The notes: generated by a model not told the origin, from the letters alone. A DNA stretch of 6,975 nucleotides from Sinorhizobium sp. (GCA_031178305.1 JAPSJG010000201.1:1-6975); one strand, 5' to 3'. Counted from the stretch's first letter, positions 1-5,923 are shown. A program made the numbers and translations.

Positions 1-26
1 ACAAAGACATGCAGCGATTCAGAGTG

Positions 27-70
27 CTACAGCGACCTCTGCGCGTCTGATAAGACGCGCGGCGCTGTAG
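27..70. repeat. Rhizobial-type intergenic palindromic repeat, full copy
   Basis: A nested imperfect palindrome. The outer arms CTACAGCG (27-34) and CGCTGTAG (63-70) are exact complements. The inner arms GCGCGTCT (41-48) and AGACGCGC (53-60) flank a GATA loop. A 24-base core (43-66) recurs exactly, in inverted orientation, at 1935-1958. Short palindromic elements of this appearance are abundant between genes in Sinorhizobium (RIME-like families). Assigning this one to a named family is from memory, not from a search. It could fold in RNA and end an upstream transcript or stabilise a 3' end. Confidence 0.65.
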
Positions 71-118
71 CCCTCCATTCCCTAACCGCTCCTTACGAAG
101 CCTGTCGCCCGTGCCGCG

Positions 119-143
119 GGAACCAGCATCGGGCTTTCACGTT
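119..143 (+). promoter_or_regulatory. EcfG/RpoE2-type general stress response promoter
   Basis: GGAAC at 119-123 is followed by exactly 16 bases and then CGTT at 140-143. This matches the alphaproteobacterial EcfG (RpoE2 in S. meliloti) consensus GGAAC-N16/17-CGTT without mismatch. Transcription would begin near 150, leaving a leader of about 45 nt before the ATG at 195. The promoter lies inside the longer open frame that starts at 111, which argues against that upstream start. A second perfect match occurs at 2209-2233 on the other strand. Confidence 0.8.
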
Positions 144-180
144 CCCTCTGTTGCAAGACGACGGGTGGTCCGTCCGGCAA

Positions 181-186
181 GAGAGG
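181..186 (+). promoter_or_regulatory. Ribosome binding site fixing the start at 195
   Basis: GAGAGG lies 8 bases before the ATG at 195. The alternative GTG start at 111 would place the stress promoter inside the coding region. ATG 204 is possible but has poorer spacing. Confidence 0.6.
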
Positions 187-194
187 CAGCGCGC

Positions 195-1907
195 ATGTAT
201 TTCATGGCCCTTGCGACAGATTATGACGGCACCCTGGCGGACCATGGCACCGTCAGCCCGGAGAGCCTGGAAGCGTTAAAAAGGCTCAGGGAGACCGGCC
301 GCAAGCTTCTGCTTGTCACCGGACGCGAACTGCCGGACCTGAAGCGCGTCTTTCCGCACACGGACCTGTTCGACAAGATTGTCGCCGAGAATGGCGCCTT
401 GCTCTATTCGCCGGATACGGAAGAGGAGAAACCGGTCGCGCCGTCGCCACCGCCGGAATTTGTCGAAAGGCTGAGAGAGAAAGGCGTCGATAACCTGTCC
501 GTCGGGCGATCGATCGTCGCCACCTGGGAGCCATATCAGAAGGCCGCGCTCGAGGCGATCAACGAGCTTGGCCTCGAACTCGAGATCATCTTCAACAAGG
601 GCGCCGTGATGATTCTGCCGACCGGGGTCAACAAGGCGACCGGCCTCAAGGCTGCGCTGAACGAGATGCAGCTCTCGTTGCTGAACGTGGTCGCCGTCGG
701 AGACGCGGAAAACGACCACGCACTGTTGCGATCATGCGGTTGCGGTGCTGCGGTCGCGAATGCGCTGCCGGCGGTGAAGGACACGGCCGACTTCACGCTC
801 GAGGGCGAACGCGGTGCGGGTGTCGAGGAGTTGATCGAGCGGATCATTGCGGAGGACTACGGGTTCTGCGCCAATTCCCGCCACGAGGTGCAGATCGGCG
901 AGGGAGACGGCGGAGCCGTCTCGATCGGGCCACCCGACGTGCTGCTCATTGCCGGGAGTTCCGGTATCGGCAAATCGACCTTGGCGACGGCGCTTTCGGA
1001 GCGGCTGCGGGAAAAGCGTTTCCAATTCTGCGTGTTCGACCCGGAAGGCGATTACGAGGATCTCGAAGGCGCCGTAACCGTCGGCAGCGGTTCCATCACG
1101 CCGACGGACCGCCAGGTGCTGGAACTTCTGGCTAATCCGGATGACAACGTCGTGGTCAGCGCGCTCGGTTTCGAGCTCAAGGAGCGGCCCGCCTTCTTCG
1201 CCGAACTGATGCCGGACATTTCGGCGCTGCGCGCGCGAACGGGCAGGCCGCATTGGCTGATCATCGACGAGGCCCATCACCTCATGCCCGCGGCCCGCGA
1301 CAGCGCCTCGCTCGCGCTTTCCGACGACCGCTCGGGAACGATCATGATCACCGTACATCCGGATTCTGTCTCTCCCAAGGCGCTCTCGGCGGTCACTGCG
1401 GTTGTAGCGCTCGGGCCAAAGGGGCGTGAGGCAATCGAGACGTTTTGCGCGGCGATCGGCGAAAACCCTCCGGACGGCCTGGATGAAGTCCGGGCCGAGG
1501 ACGAAGTCCTCTTCTGGCGGCGCTCGACCCATGATCAGGTGCAGCGCATCCGGGTCGAAAAGCCGAAGCAGGTGCGCAAGCGGCACACGCGGAAATATGC
1601 CGAAGGGCATCTCGGCGAGGATGCGAGCTTCTATTTCCGCGGCCCGGAGAAGAAGCTGAACCTGCGCGCGCATAATCTGATGATGTTCCTGCAGATCGCC
1701 GAGGGGGTCGACGACGAGACCTGGGACCATCACCTGAGGGCAGGCGACTACTCGAAATGGTTTGCGGAACGCATCGGCGACCCGGGATTGGCCGAGGAGG
1801 CTGCCGGCATCGAGGAGGACCGTTCGCTCGCGCCGGCCGAGAGCCGCAAGAGGGTGGCCGAAGCCGTGCGGCGTCGCTACACCGCGCCGGCCTCGGAAAA
1901 AGACTGA
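195..1907 (+). CDS. HAD-IIB family phosphatase fused to a HerA/DUF87-like P-loop ATPase
   Basis: A 570-aa soluble two-enzyme protein. Residues 1-about 225 form a Cof-type (class IIB) HAD phosphatase: motif I DYDGT with nucleophile D9 and acid/base D11, motif II TGR at 42-44, and the metal-binding motif GDAEND at 169-174. From about residue 240 there is a P-loop ATPase with Walker A GSSGIGKST (254-262), an FDPEGDY segment (281-287) typical of the HerA/VirB4/DUF87 group, and Walker B LIIDEAHH with D358 and E359. The C-terminal part (about 470-570) has an FRGP...LNLRAHNL...GDYSKWF pattern that I recall from similar bacterial proteins but cannot assign a function. There is no signal peptide or membrane segment. 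Phosphatase substrate and ATPase target are unknown; labels such as sucrose-phosphatase-like or phosphoglycolate phosphatase would be guesses. The gene appears monocistronic, under an EcfG-type promoter at 119-143. The fusion is read from one uninterrupted frame. Confidence 0.9.
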   Translation: MYFMALATDYDGTLADHGTVSPESLEALKRLRETGRKLLLVTGRELPDLKRVFPHTDLFDKIVAENGALLYSPDTEEEKPVAPSPPPEFVERLREKGVDNLSVGRSIVATWEPYQKAALEAINELGLELEIIFNKGAVMILPTGVNKATGLKAALNEMQLSLLNVVAVGDAENDHALLRSCGCGAAVANALPAVKDTADFTLEGERGAGVEELIERIIAEDYGFCANSRHEVQIGEGDGGAVSIGPPDVLLIAGSSGIGKSTLATALSERLREKRFQFCVFDPEGDYEDLEGAVTVGSGSITPTDRQVLELLANPDDNVVVSALGFELKERPAFFAELMPDISALRARTGRPHWLIIDEAHHLMPAARDSASLALSDDRSGTIMITVHPDSVSPKALSAVTAVVALGPKGREAIETFCAAIGENPPDGLDEVRAEDEVLFWRRSTHDQVQRIRVEKPKQVRKRHTRKYAEGHLGEDASFYFRGPEKKLNLRAHNLMMFLQIAEGVDDETWDHHLRAGDYSKWFAERIGDPGLAEEAAGIEEDRSLAPAESRKRVAEAVRRRYTAPASEKD

Positions 1908-1934
1908 GGCGGTGCCGGGACTGCCAGCCCTTAG

Positions 1935-1958
1935 AGCGCCGCGCGTCTTATCAGACGC
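1935..1958. repeat. Inverted partial copy of the palindromic repeat at 43-66
   Basis: This 24-base segment is the exact reverse complement of 43-66. The inner hairpin is retained: GCGTCT (1943-1948), TATC loop, AGACGC (1953-1958). The outer CTACAGCG arm is lost. It sits 28 bases after the stop of the HAD-ATPase gene and 20 bases beyond the stop of the convergent small gene, so its hairpin could mark the 3' end of either transcript. No T-tract follows, so ordinary intrinsic termination is not supported. Confidence 0.65.
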
Positions 1959-1977
1959 CACATGCAGTAGGTCCGCC

Positions 1978-2172
1978 CTACCGTTTCGGCTTCTGCTTCG
2001 CCCCCGCGCCCTTGCCGTCGGAACTCCTCGAGCGCTCCTCGAAACGCTCGGCGCCCTTCGCGAGGTCGGAGCCCTTTTGCGATTCGACCTTCCTTGCTTC
2101 CTTCGCGGCGCTCTCATGCAGGCCGCGAGCCGCTTGCTTGCCCTTTTCCGTCGGGGCTTTGTCGACACCCAT
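1978..2172 (-). CDS. Small, highly hydrophilic stress-associated protein of unknown function
   Basis: A 64-aa protein beginning MGVDKAPTEKGKQ. It is very rich in Lys, Arg, Glu, Ala, Gly and Ser, with almost no aromatic residues, no signal peptide and no membrane segment. The composition suggests a soluble, largely disordered or helical polypeptide, resembling the small hydrophilic proteins common in stress regulons, but I recognise no domain. The ATG at 2172 is chosen because a full AGGAGG lies 8 bases upstream. A GTG at 2181 in the same frame overlaps that ribosome binding site and would add only three residues. It is transcribed towards the HAD-ATPase gene, with the two stops 70 bases apart, from a perfect EcfG-type promoter at 2209-2233. 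The very strong ribosome site and good promoter argue that this is a real gene despite its size. A desiccation- or osmotic-stress role would be inference only. Confidence 0.8.
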   Translation of the reverse strand: MGVDKAPTEKGKQAARGLHESAAKEARKVESQKGSDLAKGAERFEERSRSSDGKGAGAKQKPKR

Positions 2173-2180
2173 TGCCGTCA

Positions 2181-2186
2181 CCTCCT
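2181..2186 (-). promoter_or_regulatory. Perfect Shine-Dalgarno AGGAGG for the small protein gene
   Basis: On the minus strand AGGAGG is followed by 8 bases and then ATG at 2172. It excludes the overlapping GTG at 2181 as the main start and is the strongest ribosome binding site in the window. Confidence 0.8.
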
Positions 2187-2208
2187 GACCTTGATGATGT
2201 CCAGCATG

Positions 2209-2233
2209 AACGTCGGGAAATGTCGCTGGTTCC
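2209..2233 (-). promoter_or_regulatory. EcfG/RpoE2-type general stress response promoter
   Basis: Read on the minus strand, GGAAC (2233-2229) is followed by exactly 16 bases (2228-2213) and CGTT (2212-2209), a perfect match to the EcfG/RpoE2 consensus. Transcription would start near 2203, giving a leader of about 30 nt before ATG 2172. The -35 element is part of a small dyad, GGTTC-CTA-GAACC at 2228-2240, which is probably incidental. Confidence 0.82.
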
Positions 2234-2416
2234 TAGAACCTTTCCTGGTTCGGCCGCGCCCGGGGCATGTAGCTGTGGACGCGCCTTGATTTTGCCCCTC
2301 TTGCCTTCTCCCTGGCCTTTTTGAATTCCTAAAATGAAGGCGGCTGATTCGTGCCGCACCGCGTTCGAACGCCGTTTCCCGGGACGGGCGAGCTTTCGAT
2401 GGCCGGGAAACTGCCC

Positions 2417-2423
2417 AAGGAGA
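2417..2423 (+). promoter_or_regulatory. Ribosome binding site fixing the ftsZ2 start at 2429
   Basis: AAGGAGA ends 5 bases before the ATG at 2429, a good Shine-Dalgarno match. The same frame stays open upstream to a GTG at 2351 and an ATG at 2399, but neither is as well placed, and the protein from 2429 begins like other alphaproteobacterial FtsZ proteins. Confidence 0.75.
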
Positions 2424-2428
2424 GAACC

Positions 2429-3463
2429 ATGACAGAGTACAAGAAGCCGATCATCACGGAGATGCGCCCGAAAATCACTGTCATCGGCGTCGGCGGCGGC
2501 GGCGGCAATGCCATCAACAACATGATCGCGGAAAACCTGCAAGGGGTCGATTTCATCGCCGCCAACACGGATGCGCAGGCGCTGTCGATGTCGAAGGCGG
2601 AGCGGCGGATCCAGCTGGGCGCCGCCGTCACCGAGGGCCTCGGCGCCGGCTCGCTGCCGGATATCGGCAATGCGGCGGCGCAGGAATCGATCGACGAGAT
2701 CATGGATCATCTCGGCGGCACGCATATGTGCTTCGTCACCGCCGGCATGGGCGGCGGTACCGGCACGGGAGCGGCACCCGTCATCGCGGAAGCGGCCCGG
2801 CGCGCAGGCATCCTGACGGTCGGCGTCGTCACCAAGCCCTTCAGCTTCGAAGGCAAGCGCCGCATGCAGACGGCGGAGATGGGCATCGATCGGCTGCGCG
2901 AAAGCGCCGACACGGTGATCGTCATCCCCAACCAGAATCTCTTCCGCATCGCCGACGCGAAAACCACCTTCGCTGACGCCTTCATGATCGCCGACCGGGT
3001 GCTCTATTCCGGCGTCAGCTGCATCACCGACCTGATCGTCAAGGAAGGCCTGATGAACCTCGACTTCGCCGACGTGAAGACGGTGATGAAGGGCATGGGC
3101 CGCGCGATGATGGGGACGGGCGAGGCAGCCGGCGAGGGCCGGGCGATGCAGGCGGCGGAAGCGGCGATCGCCAATCCGTTGCTCGACGAGGTCTCCATGC
3201 GCGGCGCCAAAGGCGTGCTCGTCTCCATCTCCGGCGGCATGGACATGACCCTATTCGAGGTGGACGAGGCAGCGACCCGCATCCGCGAGGAGGTCTACGA
3301 CGAGGCCGACATCGTCGTCGGCGCGATCTTCGACCGCACCCTCGACGGCACCTTCCGCGTCTCGGTCGTGGCGACCGGCCTCGACAGCGCGCGGGCGGGC
3401 GAGGCGGCGACATCCGAGTCAGTGAACGGCCATGCGGCGGCGCCCGGTCGCACGCTGCAGTAG
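2429..3463 (+). CDS. ftsZ2: FtsZ2, short second FtsZ-type tubulin GTPase
   Basis: A 344-aa cytoplasmic GTPase of the FtsZ/tubulin family. Visible family features are the N-terminal nucleotide-binding loop GVGGGGGNA (20-28), the tubulin signature GGGTGTG (108-114), and the T7 synergy loop NLDFAD (210-215), whose acidic residues D212 and D215 hydrolyse GTP on the neighbouring subunit. Polymerisation and GTPase activity therefore look intact. The globular fold ends with RVSVVATGL near residue 318, followed by only 26 residues. The long disordered linker and the conserved C-terminal peptide that binds FtsA-type tethers are both missing; housekeeping alphaproteobacterial FtsZ is much longer. This matches the roughly 36-kDa, non-essential FtsZ2 described in S. 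meliloti. It stands alone, not in a dcw cluster with ftsQ/ftsA, which supports its being the accessory copy. A GATTC (GANTC, CcrM methylation) site lies at 2345-2349. No convincing promoter was identified. Confidence 0.95.
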   Translation: MTEYKKPIITEMRPKITVIGVGGGGGNAINNMIAENLQGVDFIAANTDAQALSMSKAERRIQLGAAVTEGLGAGSLPDIGNAAAQESIDEIMDHLGGTHMCFVTAGMGGGTGTGAAPVIAEAARRAGILTVGVVTKPFSFEGKRRMQTAEMGIDRLRESADTVIVIPNQNLFRIADAKTTFADAFMIADRVLYSGVSCITDLIVKEGLMNLDFADVKTVMKGMGRAMMGTGEAAGEGRAMQAAEAAIANPLLDEVSMRGAKGVLVSISGGMDMTLFEVDEAATRIREEVYDEADIVVGAIFDRTLDGTFRVSVVATGLDSARAGEAATSESVNGHAAAPGRTLQ

Positions 3464-3537
3464 GGGTGGGGGTAGGCAAGGCTGCATCTCGGGCCTGTCT
3501 CTCGATGCTGCCCGTGAGAGGGGCGAGGGCTTTGCGG

Positions 3538-3574
3538 CTTGCCGATCTCCCCCACAAGGATGGGGATTGGCAAG
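3538..3574. terminator. Stem-loop between convergent ftsZ2 and cyclase genes
   Basis: The arm CTTGCCGATC (3538-3547) pairs with GATTGGCAAG (3565-3574), with one G-T wobble. After a one-base bulge, CCC (3549-3551) pairs with GGG (3562-3564), giving 13 pairs around a short loop. It lies 74 bases after the ftsZ2 stop and 52 bases beyond the cyclase stop. No T-tract follows on either strand, so it may be a transcript-end stabiliser, a weak bidirectional terminator, or a member of a rhizobial intergenic repeat family. The CTCCCCCACAAGG core resembles a sequence I remember as common in rhizobial intergenic DNA. Confidence 0.5.
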
Positions 3575-3626
3575 ACGCCAACTCGGCGCTCCTTGTCTCT
3601 TGCGCAGAAGCCGAGGACTCGCGAGC

Positions 3627-5399
3627 CTAATCCCGCAGTCCGGCGCAGCGTAAGTCGTTGGCGAAGCGGTGGACGAAGGGTTCCGGCATGGCCGGGCGGC
3701 TGCCGAAGTAGAATTCGGAGCGCGCCACCGCCGTTGTCATGTCCGGCCGCCAGCGGAGGAGCTCGGCGACGGCCTCGCGTGCTTCCGCCGTCGGCCCTTC
3801 AGCGCCGAGCGCCGCAGCGAGCACCATGGCCGGCCAGAAGGTCACGTTCTCCTGGCGCAGCGAAGTGCGTGCGGCCGCGGCGGCTTCGGCGAAGCGGCCC
3901 GATTGGTAATGGGCGATCGCCAGCATGTTGTGGAACGTCCAGAGATGCGGGTCGCGCGGGCTGAGCCGGCAGGCCTCCTTTATTTCGGCTATGCCTTCTT
4001 CCGGGCGCTCGACATAGCAAAGGGCCTGCCCCAGCGCGAAATGACCTTGCGCGAAGCTCGCGTTGAGCCTCAGCGCCGCGCGAAGATGCTCGATGCCGCG
4101 CTCCGGCTCGCCCCTGAGCGCAAGCGCCCGTCCGAGCGCAAGTTGGGCGGCGGGCTCGCGGCTGTCGAGCATGATCGCCCGCTCGGCAAGGGTGACCGCA
4201 TCGTCGATGCGATCCGCGCGTTCGTCGAGCGGACCATACCAGCCGAGCTGAATGTGCACATAGGCGAGCCGCGCATGGGCCTGGGCGAAGCCGGGTTCGA
4301 GCTCGATCGCCCGCTCGAACAGCCCCTTTGCCGTCTTCAGATCGTCGAGGGTGAACTTGTAGAGGTGCCAGAGGCCCTTGAGATAGACATTCCAGGCATC
4401 CATGTCGGCGGCGGTGTGGCCGCGCAGCGCGGCGAACTCGATGATGCCGATTTCCGGCTCGATGGTGCCGGTGATCTGGCCGGCGATCTCGTCCTGGAGC
4501 ACGAAGATGTCGCCGAGCATGCGGTCGTAGCGCTCCGCCCAGAGCAGCATGCCGGTCTCCCCCCTTAGCAACTGGGCGGTTATGCGAATCCGATCGCCCG
4601 AGCGGCGGATGCTGCCCTCGATCACGTATTTGACGCCGAGATCTTCCGCGACTTTCCTGACGTCGACGGCGGCGCCCTTGTAGGCGAAGGAGGAATTGCG
4701 GGCGACGACCCGCAGCCACCGGCAGCGGGCAAGGGTGGCGATGAGTTCCTCGGTGAAGCCGTCCGAGAAATGTTCCTGCTCGTCGACGCTCGACAGGTTG
4801 ACGAAGGGAAGGACGGCGATGGACGGGCGCTTGTGATCGGGAACGGTCCGGACTTCGGAGATGGCGGTCGTCGCAGCCGATTCGCCGGTGCCCGCCGGCT
4901 GCCACTGCCACACGTGCACCGGCGCGTGGATGTCGCTGAAGCTGCGGCGGCCGAGGTCGGTAACCGGAAACTCGAGTTTCGACGCGACCTGATCGTAGAC
5001 CTGCTGGGAAACGCAGATGCCGCCCGGCGGAGCGATTTCCTGCAGGTGCTCGGCAAGCGAGACGCCGTCGCCGTGAATGTCGTCGTCTTCGATGATGACG
5101 TCGCCGAGATGGATGCCGATGCGCAGTTGCAGGGGCTCGGTTCCGCCGCTTCCGCCGTGCTGGAGCATCTTCCTCTGGATCACCATCGCGCAGGTGACGG
5201 CGGCGGCCACGCTCGAGAATTCCGCGAGCGTGCCATCACCGGTCTGTTTCACGACCCGCCCGCCATGCTCCGCGACGGCCGGCCGGATGAGCGCATTGCG
5301 GCAATCTTTCAATGCACGGAATGTTCCGGCCTCGTCACGGCCCATCAATCGGCTGTAGCCGACGACATCCGCATCCAGGATCGCTGCCAGTCGCCTCAT
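3627..5399 (-). CDS. Class III adenylate/guanylate cyclase-type protein with TolB-like and TPR regions
   Basis: A 590-aa soluble protein. Residues 1-about 165 are a class III cyclase domain, beginning MRRLAAILDADVVGYSRLM as is usual for the family. It has metal-binding aspartates D11 and D55 (in TGDG) and adenine-specifying K51 and D107 (in DDIHGDG). The helix after that normally reads VN..AR. Here it reads VSLAEHL, so S114 replaces the ribose-orienting Asn and H118 the transition-state Arg. Catalysis may be weak or lost. Residues about 191-330 are a TolB-N/FlgO-like domain (RPSIAVLPFVNLS... to LWAERYD), and 339-590 are TPR repeats, giving a likely peptide- or protein-binding sensor. There is no membrane segment. 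If active, it would make cAMP for a Crp-like regulator. ATG 5399 is chosen because the family starts here; its ribosome site (GGGAT, 8 bases away) is weak. The frame stays open to 5561, but those 54 residues look non-coding. Confidence 0.88.
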   Translation of the reverse strand: MRRLAAILDADVVGYSRLMGRDEAGTFRALKDCRNALIRPAVAEHGGRVVKQTGDGTLAEFSSVAAAVTCAMVIQRKMLQHGGSGGTEPLQLRIGIHLGDVIIEDDDIHGDGVSLAEHLQEIAPPGGICVSQQVYDQVASKLEFPVTDLGRRSFSDIHAPVHVWQWQPAGTGESAATTAISEVRTVPDHKRPSIAVLPFVNLSSVDEQEHFSDGFTEELIATLARCRWLRVVARNSSFAYKGAAVDVRKVAEDLGVKYVIEGSIRRSGDRIRITAQLLRGETGMLLWAERYDRMLGDIFVLQDEIAGQITGTIEPEIGIIEFAALRGHTAADMDAWNVYLKGLWHLYKFTLDDLKTAKGLFERAIELEPGFAQAHARLAYVHIQLGWYGPLDERADRIDDAVTLAERAIMLDSREPAAQLALGRALALRGEPERGIEHLRAALRLNASFAQGHFALGQALCYVERPEEGIAEIKEACRLSPRDPHLWTFHNMLAIAHYQSGRFAEAAAAARTSLRQENVTFWPAMVLAAALGAEGPTAEAREAVAELLRWRPDMTTAVARSEFYFGSRPAMPEPFVHRFANDLRCAGLRD

Positions 5400-5629
5400 G
5401 CACCGAGATCCCACAGCATGTCTGCGGCCCAAACCCGCTGCCCACTTCAGGGGACATGCATTCAAATCACGCCCGTCTTGGATTGAATGACCCAGGGGCG
5501 AGCGCGTAATAGAATTCAAAGACGTGAGATGGGGGAAGCCAATCGTCGCTTCTTCCCGCATGCGGAGAGTAGCAACCGCCGAGGTGGGTGTCCATTAGAG
5601 CGGCATAATTTACTTTTGTTCGCAGTCAG

Positions 5630-5652
5630 CGCAGCGACCGGCTGCGATTTTT
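5630..5652 (+). terminator. Intrinsic terminator-like hairpin, plus strand
   Basis: CGCAGC (5630-5635), five-base loop, GCTGCG (5641-5646), then ATTTTT (5647-5652). A GC-rich six-pair stem followed by five Ts fits a Rho-independent terminator on the plus strand. No plus-strand gene is visible upstream in the gap, so what it would end is unknown: an antisense or leader transcript divergent from the cyclase gene, or nothing. Confidence 0.45.
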
Positions 5653-5682
5653 AATGACAAAGATGGCGAGGATCGAACGAGG

Positions 5683-5711
5683 CGCAAAGAAAAGCCCGCC
5701 GAAAGGCGGGC
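5683..5711 (-). terminator. Strong intrinsic terminator, minus strand
   Basis: On the minus strand GCCCGCC (5711-5705), TTTC loop, GGCGGGC (5700-5694), then TTTTCTTT. This perfect seven-pair GC stem with a following T-tract is the best Rho-independent terminator in the window. It lies over 300 bases beyond the stop of the upstream TolB/TPR gene and after two hairpins, which fits the end of a separate non-coding transcript better than the end of that gene. Confidence 0.75.
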
Positions 5712-5766
5712 CTGAAAGCTTTGCGGTGAAATGCTACCAGTGTGTTGGCGCAATTCCTTTGGCAGA

Positions 5767-5808
5767 GTCTGATGCTCGGCCAATAAACCCTCGGTATGCC
5801 GATCAGAC
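5767..5808 (-). other. Internal hairpin of the candidate small RNA
   Basis: On the plus strand GTCTGAT (5767-5773) pairs with ATCAGAC (5802-5808), and CGGC (5777-5780) pairs with GCCG (5798-5801). GCT (5774-5776) is bulged and the loop is 17 bases. Eleven Watson-Crick pairs make chance less likely, but folding was judged by eye. Confidence 0.55.
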
Positions 5809-5854
5809 AATTCCCCGTGGAGCCGCCGCCAGCTCGACCTGGGCCGCATTCTCA

Positions 5855-5883
5855 ATCAGAGCCCGCACGAGGCGAGCTCTGAT
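5855..5883 (-). other. Exact eight-base inverted repeat near the 5' end of the candidate small RNA
   Basis: ATCAGAGC (5855-5862) and GCTCTGAT (5876-5883) are perfect complements separated by 13 bases. It would form the first stem of the minus-strand transcript. The ATCAGA portion is shared with the next hairpin (5767-5808), so alternative pairing between the two stems is possible. Confidence 0.55.
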
Positions 5884-5923
5884 CTAAATTGCTACTGAAA
5901 TCCTTTCGGCGATTTGCCTAGCT

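Larger units (their letters stand above)
5683..5917 (-). ncRNA. Candidate structured small RNA of about 235 nt
   Basis: Four elements line up on the minus strand: a promoter-like CTGGAC-N17-CAAAAT (5952-5924), a hairpin at 5883-5855 with an exact eight-pair stem, a larger hairpin at 5808-5767 with an eleven-pair stem, and a strong intrinsic terminator at 5711-5683. No credible reading frame with a ribosome site lies inside. The 5' end is estimated from the promoter and is uncertain by several bases. I cannot match it to a known RNA family; it is not a tRNA, and no SRP-RNA or tmRNA landmarks were seen. It could instead be a long structured 3' UTR of the upstream gene or a leader for the cyclase gene, though the terminator argues against the latter unless it acts as an attenuator. 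Confidence 0.45.

Noticed and set aside
111..194. 28-residue N-terminal extension of the HAD-ATPase from a GTG at 111
   Set aside because: The EcfG-type promoter lies within it, the residues look non-coding, and ATG 195 has a ribosome site and starts just before HAD motif I.
732..2168. 478-codon open frame on the minus strand across the HAD-ATPase gene
   Set aside because: Arg-rich composition typical of an antisense shadow in high-GC DNA, no domain recognised, and it overlaps two better-supported genes.
2300..2335. TAAAAT at 2330-2335 as an ftsZ2 promoter -10 element
   Set aside because: No acceptable -35 sequence at 16-18 bases upstream; CTTGCC at 2300-2305 is too far away.
2351..2428. 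Upstream in-frame GTG (2351) and ATG (2399) starts for ftsZ2
   Set aside because: ATG 2429 has AAGGAGA at correct spacing and gives the family-typical N-terminus.
3669..4568. 299-codon plus-strand open frame opposite the cyclase
   Set aside because: It is the complement of the TPR coding region, has no ribosome site, and no recognisable domain.
5400..5561. 54-residue N-terminal extension of the cyclase to an ATG at 5561
   Set aside because: Family proteins begin at the RRLAAIL...ADVVGYS stretch, the extra residues have no family resemblance, and there is no ribosome site at 5561.
5670..5678. GTTCGATCC on the minus strand, resembling a tRNA T-loop
   Set aside because: The flanking bases do not form a T-stem and no acceptor or anticodon arm can be found.
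5610..5855. 81-codon minus-strand frame in the intergenic gap
   Set aside because: It reads through the strong terminator at 5683-5711, lacks a ribosome site, and has shadow-like Arg/Ser-rich composition.
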